Assembly: GCA_029240105.1 (NCBI GenBank)
Contig: JARBTR010000010.1
Location: 1-63,431 of the forward strand
Source: Caryophanales bacterium
GTDB lineage: Bacteria > Bacillota > Bacilli > JARBTR01
Length of the DNA stretch: 63,431 nucleotides
Direction: 5' to 3'
The translations under genes and the position numbers were made by a program. Below the pieces are notes generated by a model. That model worked only from the letters and a program-made list of their open reading frames with translations, had not been told where the DNA came from and did no database searches. Positions 52,977-61,032 of the stretch are shown piece by piece; positions within the stretch are counted from its first letter, which is position 1; every line of letters starts with the position of its first letter.

Positions 52977-54712
52977 ACAGTTGCCTCCCTTTCTACATCA
53001 GAATACTGGGACATATAGAGTTTGTAGTACAGGCCTTTTAGAGTCATTAATTCATCATGTGTACCTTGTTCAGCTATGACCCCTTGATCCATCAACAGAA
53101 TTTGATCAGAATTACGGACAGTTGCCAACCTATGAGCAATGGTAATAGTTGTACGACCAGGCATTAGTTCTTCCAATGACTCCTGAACTTTCATTTCTGT
53201 TTCTCCATCTAATGAAGAGGTTGCCTCATCAAAAATGAGGAGAGTTGGCTTACGTAAAAGTGCCCTTGCCATAGCCAGCCTTTGCCGCTGACCTCCTGAG
53301 AGCTTTAAACCTCGTTCTCCTACAATGGTTTCGTACCCCTCACTTAATGATTCTACAAAATCTGTTAGATGAGCTGCTTCTACTGCAGCAAATATCTCTT
53401 CATCTGAAGCATCAGGCTTTCCATAAAGTAAATTTTGTTTCAGAGTTGCATTAAGAAGGAATGTTTCTTGAGAAACAATTCCCACCTGTTTTCGAAATGA
53501 ATTTAAGTTAAAAGAATCTAAATTTTTACCATCAATGGTTATATACCCTTGACTCGTTTTGTAGATTCCTAAAACAAGTTGAATAAGTGTGCTTTTACCA
53601 CCACCACTTGTACCAACGATTCCGATGTGCATTCCAGGTTGTATGACTAAATCGACACCTTTTAATACATCTTCCTCTGTATCTGGATAACGGAACCATA
53701 TATCTTTGAGGATAATTTCTCCTTGGAGCTTTCCAAATGTCGGAAGATTTTCGTCATGTTCTTCTGGAAGATCAAAATATTCAAATATTCTTGAAAGTGC
53801 CGGAACCGCTTGTTGAAAAGTGATTGCATTGTCTGCTATTGACCACATTGGCATAAACATAATCGGTAACAAAGTTAAAACAGTCGTAGCCTCGCCCAAA
53901 GTTATTTGATTCTTCCATACGGCATACGCACTAATAACCATAATAATACCAGGTCCTGAAATTCTAAAAAGACTTCCCATATGCCTAACAGCTTTATTGA
54001 TTAATGCAACTTTTATGGAAAATTTCTTCCATGCAGTTAATTTATTCTCCATTTTTGAGAGCTCATAATCCTGTGTCTGAAACGTACGAATTAATCGTGT
54101 TGATTCGATACTCTCTTGCAAATGATCATACATATCTGCATACATGTCTCGATGTATTGCCCATAAATTTTTTACATACTTACTTAGATAATAGGATGGA
54201 ATGATAAATACAATAAATATGGCAAACATCACTAAACCCGTTTGCCAGAAGATTGATAACAAGGTAACCATGGCAAAAGATGCACTTATGATTTGCTGAA
54301 TAAGTCTTGGAATGACACTGTTGTTTACATTTTGAATGGCTTCAACATCAATTGTTAATCGATAGAGAATATCCCCTCTTGGCGTCTTTGAGAAAAAGGA
54401 CATGGGTGTTTTTTGAATTTTCTTAAAAGCTCGCATTTGAATATCTGATATAACGGCCATACCCGCTTTTACTTGAATAAACTCTTGAAGTGAATCAAAT
54501 ACAGATTTCAAAACAAAAGAAATCAAAATCCCACCAATTAGGATTGGAAATAAGCTTTTTTGATGCTCTATAAGTACTTTCTGTACGATACCACCAGTAA
54601 GCATAGGCGGAACAACCGCAATAAAACCACTTAATAATGTAAAAATTAAAACGAGAATTAAACTCTTCCAATATGGCTTAAAGTGTTTAATCATTTCATG
54701 AAGAATTCGCAT
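52973..54712 (-). CDS. ABC exporter half-transporter, subunit 1
   Basis: 579 aa: six-helix export domain and a nucleotide-binding domain with Walker A GTSGGGKST, signature LKLSGGQRQRLAMARA, Walker B LLIFDEATSSLD and IAHR. First gene of the pair. A Lsa-like ABC-F gene with an attenuator lies divergently upstream, so the region may be concerned with drug exposure; the exporter's own leader has no clear attenuator. Confidence 0.93.
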   Translation of the reverse strand: MRILHEMIKHFKPYWKSLILVLIFTLLSGFIAVVPPMLTGGIVQKVLIEHQKSLFPILIGGILISFVLKSVFDSLQEFIQVKAGMAVISDIQMRAFKKIQKTPMSFFSKTPRGDILYRLTIDVEAIQNVNNSVIPRLIQQIISASFAMVTLLSIFWQTGLVMFAIFIVFIIPSYYLSKYVKNLWAIHRDMYADMYDHLQESIESTRLIRTFQTQDYELSKMENKLTAWKKFSIKVALINKAVRHMGSLFRISGPGIIMVISAYAVWKNQITLGEATTVLTLLPIMFMPMWSIADNAITFQQAVPALSRIFEYFDLPEEHDENLPTFGKLQGEIILKDIWFRYPDTEEDVLKGVDLVIQPGMHIGIVGTSGGGKSTLIQLVLGIYKTSQGYITIDGKNLDSFNLNSFRKQVGIVSQETFLLNATLKQNLLYGKPDASDEEIFAAVEAAHLTDFVESLSEGYETIVGERGLKLSGGQRQRLAMARALLRKPTLLIFDEATSSLDGETEMKVQESLEELMPGRTTITIAHRLATVRNSDQILLMDQGVIAEQGTHDELMTLKGLYYKLYMSQYSDVEREATV

Positions 54713-55004
54713 TTTGTTTCGCCCCCCTAAATAGTTTTCTTCATAGTATTACAAGTGGATAACCTATATTTCAATTAAAATAGCATTATCGTAAAAATTT
54801 TCCTTTAATGGTACCATTTTTGACAAGCACTTTACAAACAAAAGGCAATATATAATAATGATTGTGTAAATCCTTTACTCGAATAACATTCCTAAAAAAC
54901 TTACTGAATAACTTCATGACTTAGAACAACCTCTTTTGTTATTCATAAAAGTTTAGGGACCTATGTTACCTTCCGAGCAATTAAATAAGTTTGGAGATGA
55001 AAAG

Positions 55005-55016
55005 ATGGACAACTAA
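55005..55016 (+). CDS. three-codon leader ORF (Met-Asp-Asn)
   Basis: ATG GAC AAC TAA, with GGAG 8 nt upstream, lies 270 nt before the ABC-F start and before two alternative RNA folds. Very short leader ORFs are known sensors of ribosome-targeting drugs upstream of ABC-F genes in Firmicutes. An overlapping 17-codon ORF from 54997 has no spacing to the GGAG and is less likely. Confidence 0.5.
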   Translation: MDN

Positions 55017-55057
55017 TTCTTGTCATACCTTTTTGGTAAATAGCCGTTAATTCGCAA

Positions 55058-55192
55058 CTCGAATTTGAGCTGCTTGTTTGATGTGCTTTGGCAAGAAAGT
55101 TGAATATCCTCATCTTCTTTACATGTTTACGTTTCTTTTGAATTCGAGATTCTAATCATGCAAGAAGACTCTTTCTTGCATGATTTTTTTTT
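55058..55192 (+). promoter_or_regulatory. ABC-F attenuator (antiterminator and terminator)
   Basis: Terminator: ATCATGCAAGAA (55155-55166) and TTCTTGCATGAT (55173-55184) with eight T. Competing pairing: GCAAGAAA at 55091-55098 matches TTTCTTGC (55172-55179), the terminator's 3' arm. A long-range helix CTCGAATT (55058-55065) with AATTCGAG (55141-55148) would support the alternative fold. With the leader ORF upstream this is the layout of ribosome-stalling attenuation. The rest of the 574-nt gap 54713-55286 shows nothing else clear. Confidence 0.7.
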
Positions 55193-55286
55193 GAAATTCG
55201 TTTCAAGAATTTTTTATTTGAAATTCTTTTCAACATCAATTTGTTATGGAACAAGTCCATAACAATACAAAAGGAGCGTAATTTTT

Positions 55287-56751
55287 ATGACAATTATAGA
55301 TATATCTAAATTATCTTTTTCATATGATGGCAGTTATGAAACTATTTTTGAAGGGGTAAACCTTCATCTTGATACAGACTGGAAACTTGGTTTGATTGGT
55401 CGTAATGGTCGAGGAAAAACCACTTTTTTAAAAATTTTATTAGGAGAGCTAGAATATAAAGGGTCCATTTCAACGAATGTTTCATTTGACTATTTCCCTT
55501 TTGACGTGCCAGATAAAAAGAAAACAACACTAGAGATAATTGAGACGATATACCCTGATTTTATTGATTGGGAACTTAATAGGGAATTAAATTTATTAGC
55601 AGTTAATGAGGGTATTTTGGACCGTCCATTTGAAACTTTGAGTCATGGAGAGCAGACTAAAATACTTTTAGCCACTTTATTTTTAAAGCCGGAAAATTTT
55701 CTTTTAATTGATGAACCTACTGACCACTTGGACATTGAAGCACGAGAATTAGTTAGTCATTATTTGAAAAGTAAAAAGGGCTTCATCGTTGTGTCACATG
55801 ACCAACAATTTCTTGATAATGCTATCGACCATGTACTTTCAATCAATAAAACAAATATTGAACTGGTTAAAGGGAATTTTTCCAGCTGGTGGAAAAGTAA
55901 AGAGTCGAAAGACTTATTGGAGTTAAAACAAAACGACCGCTTACGAGGGGAAAATTAAACGTCTTACTGAATCTTCTCGACGCACTTCGGAATGGTCGGA
56001 CAAAGTAGAAAAAAGCAAAAATGGGTCTTTTGATAAAGGTTTTATCAGCCATAAAGCTGCTAAGATGATGAAACGATCAAAGTCAATCGAGGCAAGAGCG
56101 GAAAAAAACATTGAAGAGAAAAAACAGTTGTTAAAAAATATAGATGAAAGTAAAAAATTGATTCTTAGACCAATAAGGCATTATAAACAGACTTTGGTCA
56201 GTGCCTCAGATTTATCTATTATATATAGCTGTAAAAGGATTATGGACAATATTCATTTGTCCATTAATCAAGGTGATAGAGTTGCCTTAATTGGGAAGAA
56301 TGGTTCTGGAAAATCCAGTTTTATAAAACTAATTCTTGGAGAAGATATATCATTTTTAGGAGAATTGGACATTGTTGCTGGACTAAAAATATCCTATCTG
56401 CCGCAAGATTCTTCTTTCTTAAATGGAAAAATGAGGGACTTTATACAGTCAAGTGGAATTGATGAGGGGATTTTTAAAACGACACTTAATCAATTAGGGT
56501 TCTCGAAGGAGCAGTACGACAGAGATTTGTCAGAGCTAAGCAGCGGACAGAAAAAGAAACTATTGATGGCAAAAAGCCTATGTGAAGAAGCTCATTTGTA
56601 CATTTGGGATGAGCCACTCAATTTTATTGACATCCTTTCGCGAAAACAAATTGAAGAACTAATTTTACGAGTAAAACCAACAATGCTCTTTGTTGAGCAC
56701 GATGTTTCATTTACAGATAAAATTGCAACAAAAAAAATCGTACTTTACTAG
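55287..56751 (+). pseudogene. Lsa-like ABC-F ribosomal protection gene, frameshifted
   Basis: Two frames together give one ABC-F protein. The first half (55287-55958) has Walker A GRNGRGKTT, signature LSHGEQTK and Walker B LLIDEPTDHLD, ending ELKQNDRLRG then a stop. The second half continues in another frame from about 55951 (KIKRLTESSRRTSEWSDK, linker), then ATPase 2 with GKNGSGKSS, LSSGQKKK and WDEP. Deleting one G from GGGG at 55947-55950 restores a continuous frame. Similar to Lsa/Eat proteins that protect ribosomes from lincosamides, streptogramin A and pleuromutilins. Either inactivated, a sequencing error at the G run, or slippage-expressed. Confidence 0.88.
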
Positions 56752-56770
56752 TTCAAAAATACTTTTAGTC

Positions 56771-56857
56771 AAAAAATCGTTCCTTTTTGAAGAGAACCCA
56801 ATTTGTTAGATAAAACTAACGAAATAAGGTGCAGTTCATTACGGGACGATTTTCTTT
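56771..56857. repeat. inverted repeat after the ABC-F gene
   Basis: AAAATCGTTCC at the left and GGGACGATTTT at the right pair with one G-T across a ~60-nt middle that holds GTTAG/CTAAC. The same stem sequence recurs as a compact terminator at 57385-57416, so it may be a repeat family used as terminators. Confidence 0.6.
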
Positions 56858-56883
56858 AAAACACAATAAAAATTCTTCTATGG

Positions 56884-57303
56884 TTATTTGTTCCAATAGG
56901 CCTTTGCTTCTTCCTCAAGAATTTTTAATCTTTTGTAATAATCTGGAAATTCATTAAGATGAGCCCATGCAATTTTCCCAGTTAAAAGAGGGTCATCTCC
57001 AGTAACATTCGTTTGGGTGGATTGATTTCCGTGTTCAAGCTCAACATTTACACCCATCCAAAACCCGTCTAAATCAAATTTTTCTATATTAAAGTCAATA
57101 CCTAAAAGTAAAGCGATTGCTTCAGCTTCCTTTTTAGTAAAGCTTTTTCTTATCCTGTTTAAGTTGTAAGTTGAAATAGTATTCGATGGGAACCTTGGAT
57201 ATTCGTTAAGTACGCTTGAATGTTTAAAATCTATACCTAAGTTAGAATCATTAATGAAGTGATTCAAATAGGGATATACATAATAATAGTACATTAAATT
57301 CAC
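56884..57303 (-). CDS. DUF5661-family protein
   Basis: 139 aa. The C-terminal ~80 residues (FTKKEAEAIALLLGIDF, DGFWMGVNVELEHG, then DDPLLTGKIAWAHLNEFPDYYKRL) match the pattern I know as DUF5661, found in phages and bacteria, with no known function. The N-terminal 60 residues are an unassigned Tyr/Asn-rich region. Cytoplasmic, soluble. Monocistronic. Confidence 0.7.
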   Translation of the reverse strand: MNLMYYYYVYPYLNHFINDSNLGIDFKHSSVLNEYPRFPSNTISTYNLNRIRKSFTKKEAEAIALLLGIDFNIEKFDLDGFWMGVNVELEHGNQSTQTNVTGDDPLLTGKIAWAHLNEFPDYYKRLKILEEEAKAYWNK

Positions 57304-57384
57304 TCCTAATCAGTAAGTACCAATAATATACGTTTTTTACTGATTTATGAGCATGGTTTTACTTTTTAAAAGCATAATCAATCC

Positions 57385-57416
57385 AAAAAAATCGTTTCCA
57401 AATGGGACGATTTTTT
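57385..57416. terminator. bidirectional terminator-like hairpin
   Basis: AAATCGTTTCC, loop AAAT and GGGACGATTT (G-T pairs) with an A-run on the left and TTTT on the right. No gene clearly ends at it on the plus strand; it sits upstream of the DUF5661 gene. Confidence 0.5.
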
Positions 57417-57433
57417 CATTTCAAGTCTCAATC

Positions 57434-57472
57434 AGCGTTTATTGTTGATTTTTAATCTAACAGAAATTCCAT
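57434..57472 (+). repeat. fragment related to the 219-bp MITE
   Basis: The stretch from GTTTATTGTTG to AACAGAAATTCCAT matches the left interior of the 29192-29410 element (GTTTAATGTTG to AACAGAAATGCCAT) with few differences. Both ends are missing, so it is a remnant at best. Confidence 0.4.
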
Positions 57473-57568
57473 ACAATGAAACTGGAAGATGAAGTTTGAT
57501 ATTTACAACTTATGGGAAACATACAAACAACTAAAAAACGACATAAGTTCTTTAAGAAGGATATTTTT

Positions 57569-58345
57569 ATGAAATTCTTTAACAGTTTCGATGGAACCGT
57601 GATTCACTATACTGAAAATGGTGTTGGGATCCCCATTATTTTCATACATCCCCCACTATTAACTTTAGATAATTTTTACTATCAGACCAAAGGATTAAGA
57701 AAACAATTCCGGGTAATCACTTTTGATATTCGTGGGCATGGTTATAGTGATTATTCTAATGAACCTATTACGTACCCTTTGATTGTAAAAGATATTTTGG
57801 CCTTGATGGACTTTTTAAAAATCGAGAAGTGTTATTTATGCGGTTATTCAACAGGAGGATCTATTGCACTTGAAGGTATGTGCACCGACCCAGATCGTAT
57901 TGCGGGTAGTATTTTGGTGGGCACCCAGTCTGATGCTAGTGATTGGTTCCTTCGTTCTGAAATAAAGATGGCTATATCTCTTTGTCGAAAAACTGGATAT
58001 AAACTACTATCCCATGCTATCACTAGAGGAAATTCAAATAATAAACTAACATACATGCGTCTATATAATAGTGCTTTATTGGGTAATATTGATAGTTGGA
58101 AGCAATATTATGAAGCTTCACTTAAATTTAATCGTACGGATGACTTACCTACAATACATACTCCTTGTTTACTCATTTTTGGTGAAAAAAATAAAAGCTT
58201 TCACCGTTATGCAAAAAAATTACAAAAAGGATTGCCAAATAATCAAATGCATTGGATAAAAGGAGCAAAACATCAAATTCCTACAAAAAATGCTCAAGAA
58301 ATGAATACTATTATTAGTGAATGGATCACAAAAATGGAAAGATAA
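57569..58345 (+). CDS. alpha/beta hydrolase
   Basis: About 258 aa. The nucleophile elbow is GYSTGGS (Ser near residue 96), the oxyanion strand region is IIFIHPPLL, an acid residue lies in LLIFGEKNKS, and the catalytic His is in GAKHQIP. The fold is that of the prolyl-aminopeptidase/haloperoxidase-like branch. AAGGA lies 8 nt before the ATG at 57569; an in-frame ATG at 57512 has no site. Substrate unknown. Confidence 0.88.
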   Translation: MKFFNSFDGTVIHYTENGVGIPIIFIHPPLLTLDNFYYQTKGLRKQFRVITFDIRGHGYSDYSNEPITYPLIVKDILALMDFLKIEKCYLCGYSTGGSIALEGMCTDPDRIAGSILVGTQSDASDWFLRSEIKMAISLCRKTGYKLLSHAITRGNSNNKLTYMRLYNSALLGNIDSWKQYYEASLKFNRTDDLPTIHTPCLLIFGEKNKSFHRYAKKLQKGLPNNQMHWIKGAKHQIPTKNAQEMNTIISEWITKMER

Positions 58346-58485
58346 AGCGACCTTGTATAAATTCAGTTTCATTTCCAATCAAATGTAACAGTTTTAAACA
58401 AGCTTCTATTTTTATTTACAAATTTTCCATTATACATTTTCCGTTTCACTAAATTTCAACGAATTTCGAGTCCAAGTCGTATTGT

Positions 58486-58515
58486 TTGACTGCATATGCT
58501 ATGTTGCTTTATTAT
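58486..58515 (+). promoter_or_regulatory. promoter of the 19-aa ORF unit
   Basis: TTGACT (58486-58491), 18-nt spacer, TATTAT (58510-58515). It is 147 nt before the small ORF, implying a long leader with a GCATTGT/ACAATG hairpin. Confidence 0.55.
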
Positions 58516-58661
58516 GAAAATGTAAATATTTACAATATCCCTATTTACTTCTGACAAAGAATACCAGGCAAAAGTTCAGAATATCTGTATCTCTTTTTTC
58601 AACAAGGTTCTCGCATTGTATAAAACAATGTTTTTATCTTAAAAAGGAAGGAGTGAGAAAT

Positions 58662-58721
58662 ATGCTAGAGCAATTTATTGGTATAATAAACCCATTAGAT
58701 GAACCACTACCAAGAGTTTAA
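58662..58721 (+). CDS. 19-aa small ORF
   Basis: ATG to TAA encodes MLEQFIGIINPLDEPLPRV, 19 aa, behind a strong AAGGAAGGAG site 8 nt upstream and a good promoter, and followed by two hairpins. The Pro-rich acidic C-terminal half and hydrophobic N-terminal half have no standard secretion signal. It lies 440 nt before an RRNPP-like regulator on the same strand. It may be a signalling peptide precursor, a leader peptide or a small structural peptide. I do not recognise it. Confidence 0.55.
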   Translation: MLEQFIGIINPLDEPLPRV

Positions 58722-58743
58722 AAATTTTGGTAAATGAATTACA

Positions 58744-58770
58744 TTGCGCGCTTATGATTAAGAAGCGCAA
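58744..58770 (+). other. hairpin after the 19-aa ORF
   Basis: TTGCGC.CTT and AAG.GCGCAA arms with a 7-nt loop lie 23 nt after the stop codon; no T-run follows. Confidence 0.45.
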
Positions 58771-58781
58771 CATACTAATTA

Positions 58782-58832
58782 ACCTCGCAACATTTTGGCT
58801 TTTCATTAAGCTAAATAGTGCGAGGTATTTTT
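58782..58832 (+). terminator. terminator of the 19-aa ORF unit
   Basis: ACCTCGCA and TGCGAGGT with an inner TTGGCTT/AAGCTAA stem are followed by ATTTTT. The rest of the 816-nt gap 58346-59161 is AT-rich with no further gene. Confidence 0.7.
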
Positions 58833-59161
58833 AATTCTCTAGTTACACTATGTACTAAAATATTAGTACCTTTCCAAATCAGTAACACTATATCCCGTTT
58901 ATATAATTTAATTCAAGTTAATTCGAACCCCTTATTTTAATTCCCAAAAATAACCTATTAAATTTTGAATTAAAATTTACAGAATAAATAAAATTGTTAT
59001 ACTATTGATACAATTTAATTTTTACCATGTTATCATACTATTAAAATAGTAATTTTACTTATTTATACGGAATATTTCATATTAAAGGGTATCCCTTTTA
59101 TATAAGTTCAAATTTTTTAAAATCAACAATCAAGTAACATTAATGTAAGTGGAGTGAAATT

Positions 59162-60397
59162 ATGAAACGGGGTTCCGCAATTAAATTAACAAGAATTCGG
59201 AAAGGGTTAAAACAGAGGGAATTAGTCAGTGCTACCCATTCCAAATCGTTAATAAGCAGAATAGAAAACGATGATTCAGAAGTACAAGAAGGACATTATG
59301 ATTATTTCATAAATAAATTAGAAATTGACTTTCCAAAGCTTTTAGAACAAGAAGTAGAAATGGGAAAAAAAATAGAAAATCTTTTTATCTATACACATTA
59401 TTTACAATTAGAAGAGGCTGAAAAATTACATAAAGAGTTACAAAAACAAGAAGATTTTATTAAATTCAGTGATCATTTTATTCAATATACCTTATATAAA
59501 TTTTTCTTTCTTATCCAAACAAATAACCTTTCAAAAGCAGAAATTGTTTGGAATGAACTACAAAATGTTAATAACAATTTACTTATTTACGAAACAGTAT
59601 TAGCAGAATTTTTTTATTCTATTTATTTAATTTATAAAGGAGATTTTAAAACTGCTGATATTAATTTCACCAAATTTCTTACAAACGAAAAAAACATATC
59701 ATTTGTAAACACCGGGGATCTCTACTTTTATGTGAGTAAGGCTAAAACTGGATTACATGACTATAGTGCTGCAACCTTTTTTGCAACCAAAGCAACAAGT
59801 TATTACAATGAGCATTTTAATTATAAAAGAGGGATTGTTGCTGCAGAATTACTGATTAGTTTATATATTTCAACTGAAATGTATGATGAAGCTTTAAAAT
59901 TATTGAAAAAATTATTTAGATTCGAGAATGTATTAAATTTATTACCTAATGAGAAACCAATTCTATATCATTTAAAAGGTTCTGTTTATAAAAAAAAGGG
60001 ACAACCCGAGAAAGCAATTGAATTATATCAAAAATCTCTACAATTTAATCAACCCATTGATGCAACTTTGCTACTGATGCAATTTAATTTGTGTGTACTT
60101 CTATTTAAATGTAAGGATCAAACATGTAGAGATGAAATTTTTAAGCTGTTGAAACTAGCTGAATCCATTAAAAACGAAGAATATGTAGTTCTTGCTAAAT
60201 TTTATAATCTATTATTAGAAAATGAAATAGAAGCCATTCAATACATTGAAAAGAATATCGAAGTTGTCCATTCTGTAAAAATGAATAGAGAAGCTAGGTC
60301 AGAAATCTATCTAAACCTTTCAGATTACTATTCAAAAACGAGAAATGTTTTAAAAGCTATTATGTATGTGAATTACTGGAAAGAGTTAAAGAATTAA
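59162..60397 (+). CDS. HTH + TPR regulator of the RRNPP/PlcR-NprR type
   Basis: 411 aa. Residues ~5-60 form an XRE-type helix-turn-helix (IKLTRIRKGLKQRELVSATHSKSLISRIENDDSEV). The rest is a chain of helical repeats, clearest near GDLYFYVSKAKTGLHDYSAATFFATKA and LYHLKGSVYKKKGQPEKAIELYQKSLQFN. This is the layout of RRNPP quorum-sensing regulators, which bind imported peptides in the TPR superhelix. AGTGGAG precedes the ATG. No propeptide gene follows it; the 19-aa ORF lies upstream. Target and peptide unknown. Confidence 0.87.
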   Translation: MKRGSAIKLTRIRKGLKQRELVSATHSKSLISRIENDDSEVQEGHYDYFINKLEIDFPKLLEQEVEMGKKIENLFIYTHYLQLEEAEKLHKELQKQEDFIKFSDHFIQYTLYKFFFLIQTNNLSKAEIVWNELQNVNNNLLIYETVLAEFFYSIYLIYKGDFKTADINFTKFLTNEKNISFVNTGDLYFYVSKAKTGLHDYSAATFFATKATSYYNEHFNYKRGIVAAELLISLYISTEMYDEALKLLKKLFRFENVLNLLPNEKPILYHLKGSVYKKKGQPEKAIELYQKSLQFNQPIDATLLLMQFNLCVLLFKCKDQTCRDEIFKLLKLAESIKNEEYVVLAKFYNLLLENEIEAIQYIEKNIEVVHSVKMNREARSEIYLNLSDYYSKTRNVLKAIMYVNYWKELKN

Positions 60398-60435
60398 AAG
60401 GTATCAATACTAAATCATTTTCAAATTACAATAAA

Positions 60436-60480
60436 AACACCCTTTCCATTGATCCTTAATAGGTCAATGAAAAGGGTGTT
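60436..60480. terminator. palindromic terminator between the regulator and YrzQ-like genes
   Basis: AACACCCTTT and AAAGGGTGTT form a 10-bp stem with an inner ATTGA/TCAAT stem. On the minus strand TTTTATT follows, so it mainly serves the 39-aa gene, but it can act for the convergent regulator gene too. Confidence 0.75.
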
Positions 60481-60497
60481 AATTGAATGATGGCAAA

Positions 60498-60617
60498 TTA
60501 CATCATTCTATTCCATGCTCTTTTAACCATTTTCATACTTTTGTCATTCATCATTTGGCTAAGTGCCATTCCCGCTGCGATACCAGTTAATACTGACATT
60601 GTTCTTCCCATTTTCAT
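60498..60617 (-). CDS. 39-aa YrzQ-like small protein (DUF3918-like)
   Basis: ATG to TAA encodes 39 aa: MKMGRTMSVLTGIAAGMALSQ, then a basic tail rich in Met (MMNDKSMKMVKRAWNRMM). GGAG lies 7 nt upstream. A short Gly/Ala hydrophobic stretch followed by Arg/Lys is the pattern of the small YrzQ/DUF3918 proteins. In B. subtilis these occur next to yrzR and recD2, the same neighbours as here. The assignment leans on that synteny. Confidence 0.65.
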   Translation of the reverse strand: MKMGRTMSVLTGIAAGMALSQMMNDKSMKMVKRAWNRMM

Positions 60618-60691
60618 ATTTGTACACTCCAGTCTAATTTATTTTGTTAGACCTGACTTCAGAGTATCTTGTAATAGGCATTCATCAATTG

Positions 60692-60877
60692 TTAACCAGT
60701 GGACTGCTCTTCTTCAAAGAATAAATCATCCAAAGAACTTAATGTTCCATCTAATTCAATCTGGTCAGCATGCATTTTACCTTTCCAAATGGACAATTCG
60801 ATGTAACAATTCCAACAATAGTATTGATTAGGGCCGATTTTTCCGATGTCTTTTTTATTACAGTTTGGACAAATCAC
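60692..60877 (-). CDS. yrzR: YrzR-like zinc-ribbon protein
   Basis: 61 aa. Two CxxC knuckles, CPNC near residue 3 and CWNC near residue 21, form a zinc ribbon, followed by an acidic tail (DGTLSSLDDLFFEEEQ). The pattern MICPNCNKKDIGKIGPNQYYCW matches YrzR of Bacillus. Function unknown. It lies between the YrzQ-like gene and recD2 on the same strand. Confidence 0.85.
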   Translation of the reverse strand: MICPNCNKKDIGKIGPNQYYCWNCYIELSIWKGKMHADQIELDGTLSSLDDLFFEEEQSTG

Positions 60878-60993
60878 TTTATTACTTCCTTTTTTCTTGA
60901 AAAACTTATTTTTTTAAGAATTCAATATGTAAAAGTAAAATCCTTTTCCATAAAAATAGGTTTTCCATTTTTCTAGAAGTTTGTACCAAACTG

Positions 60994-61032
60994 AAAAAAA
61001 ATATACTCTATCAGGTGATAGGTATATTTTTT
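60994..61032 (-). terminator. terminator of recD2
   Basis: AAATATACCTATC and GATAGAGTATATTT (minus strand) with loop ACCT are followed by TTTTTC. The 5' arm overlaps the recD2 stop codon. Confidence 0.8.

Noticed and set aside
55947..55958. Programmed frameshift producing full-length ABC-F
   Set aside because: There is no classic slippery heptamer with a following structure, and ABC-F genes are not known to be recoded. Mutation or sequencing error at GGGG is simpler.
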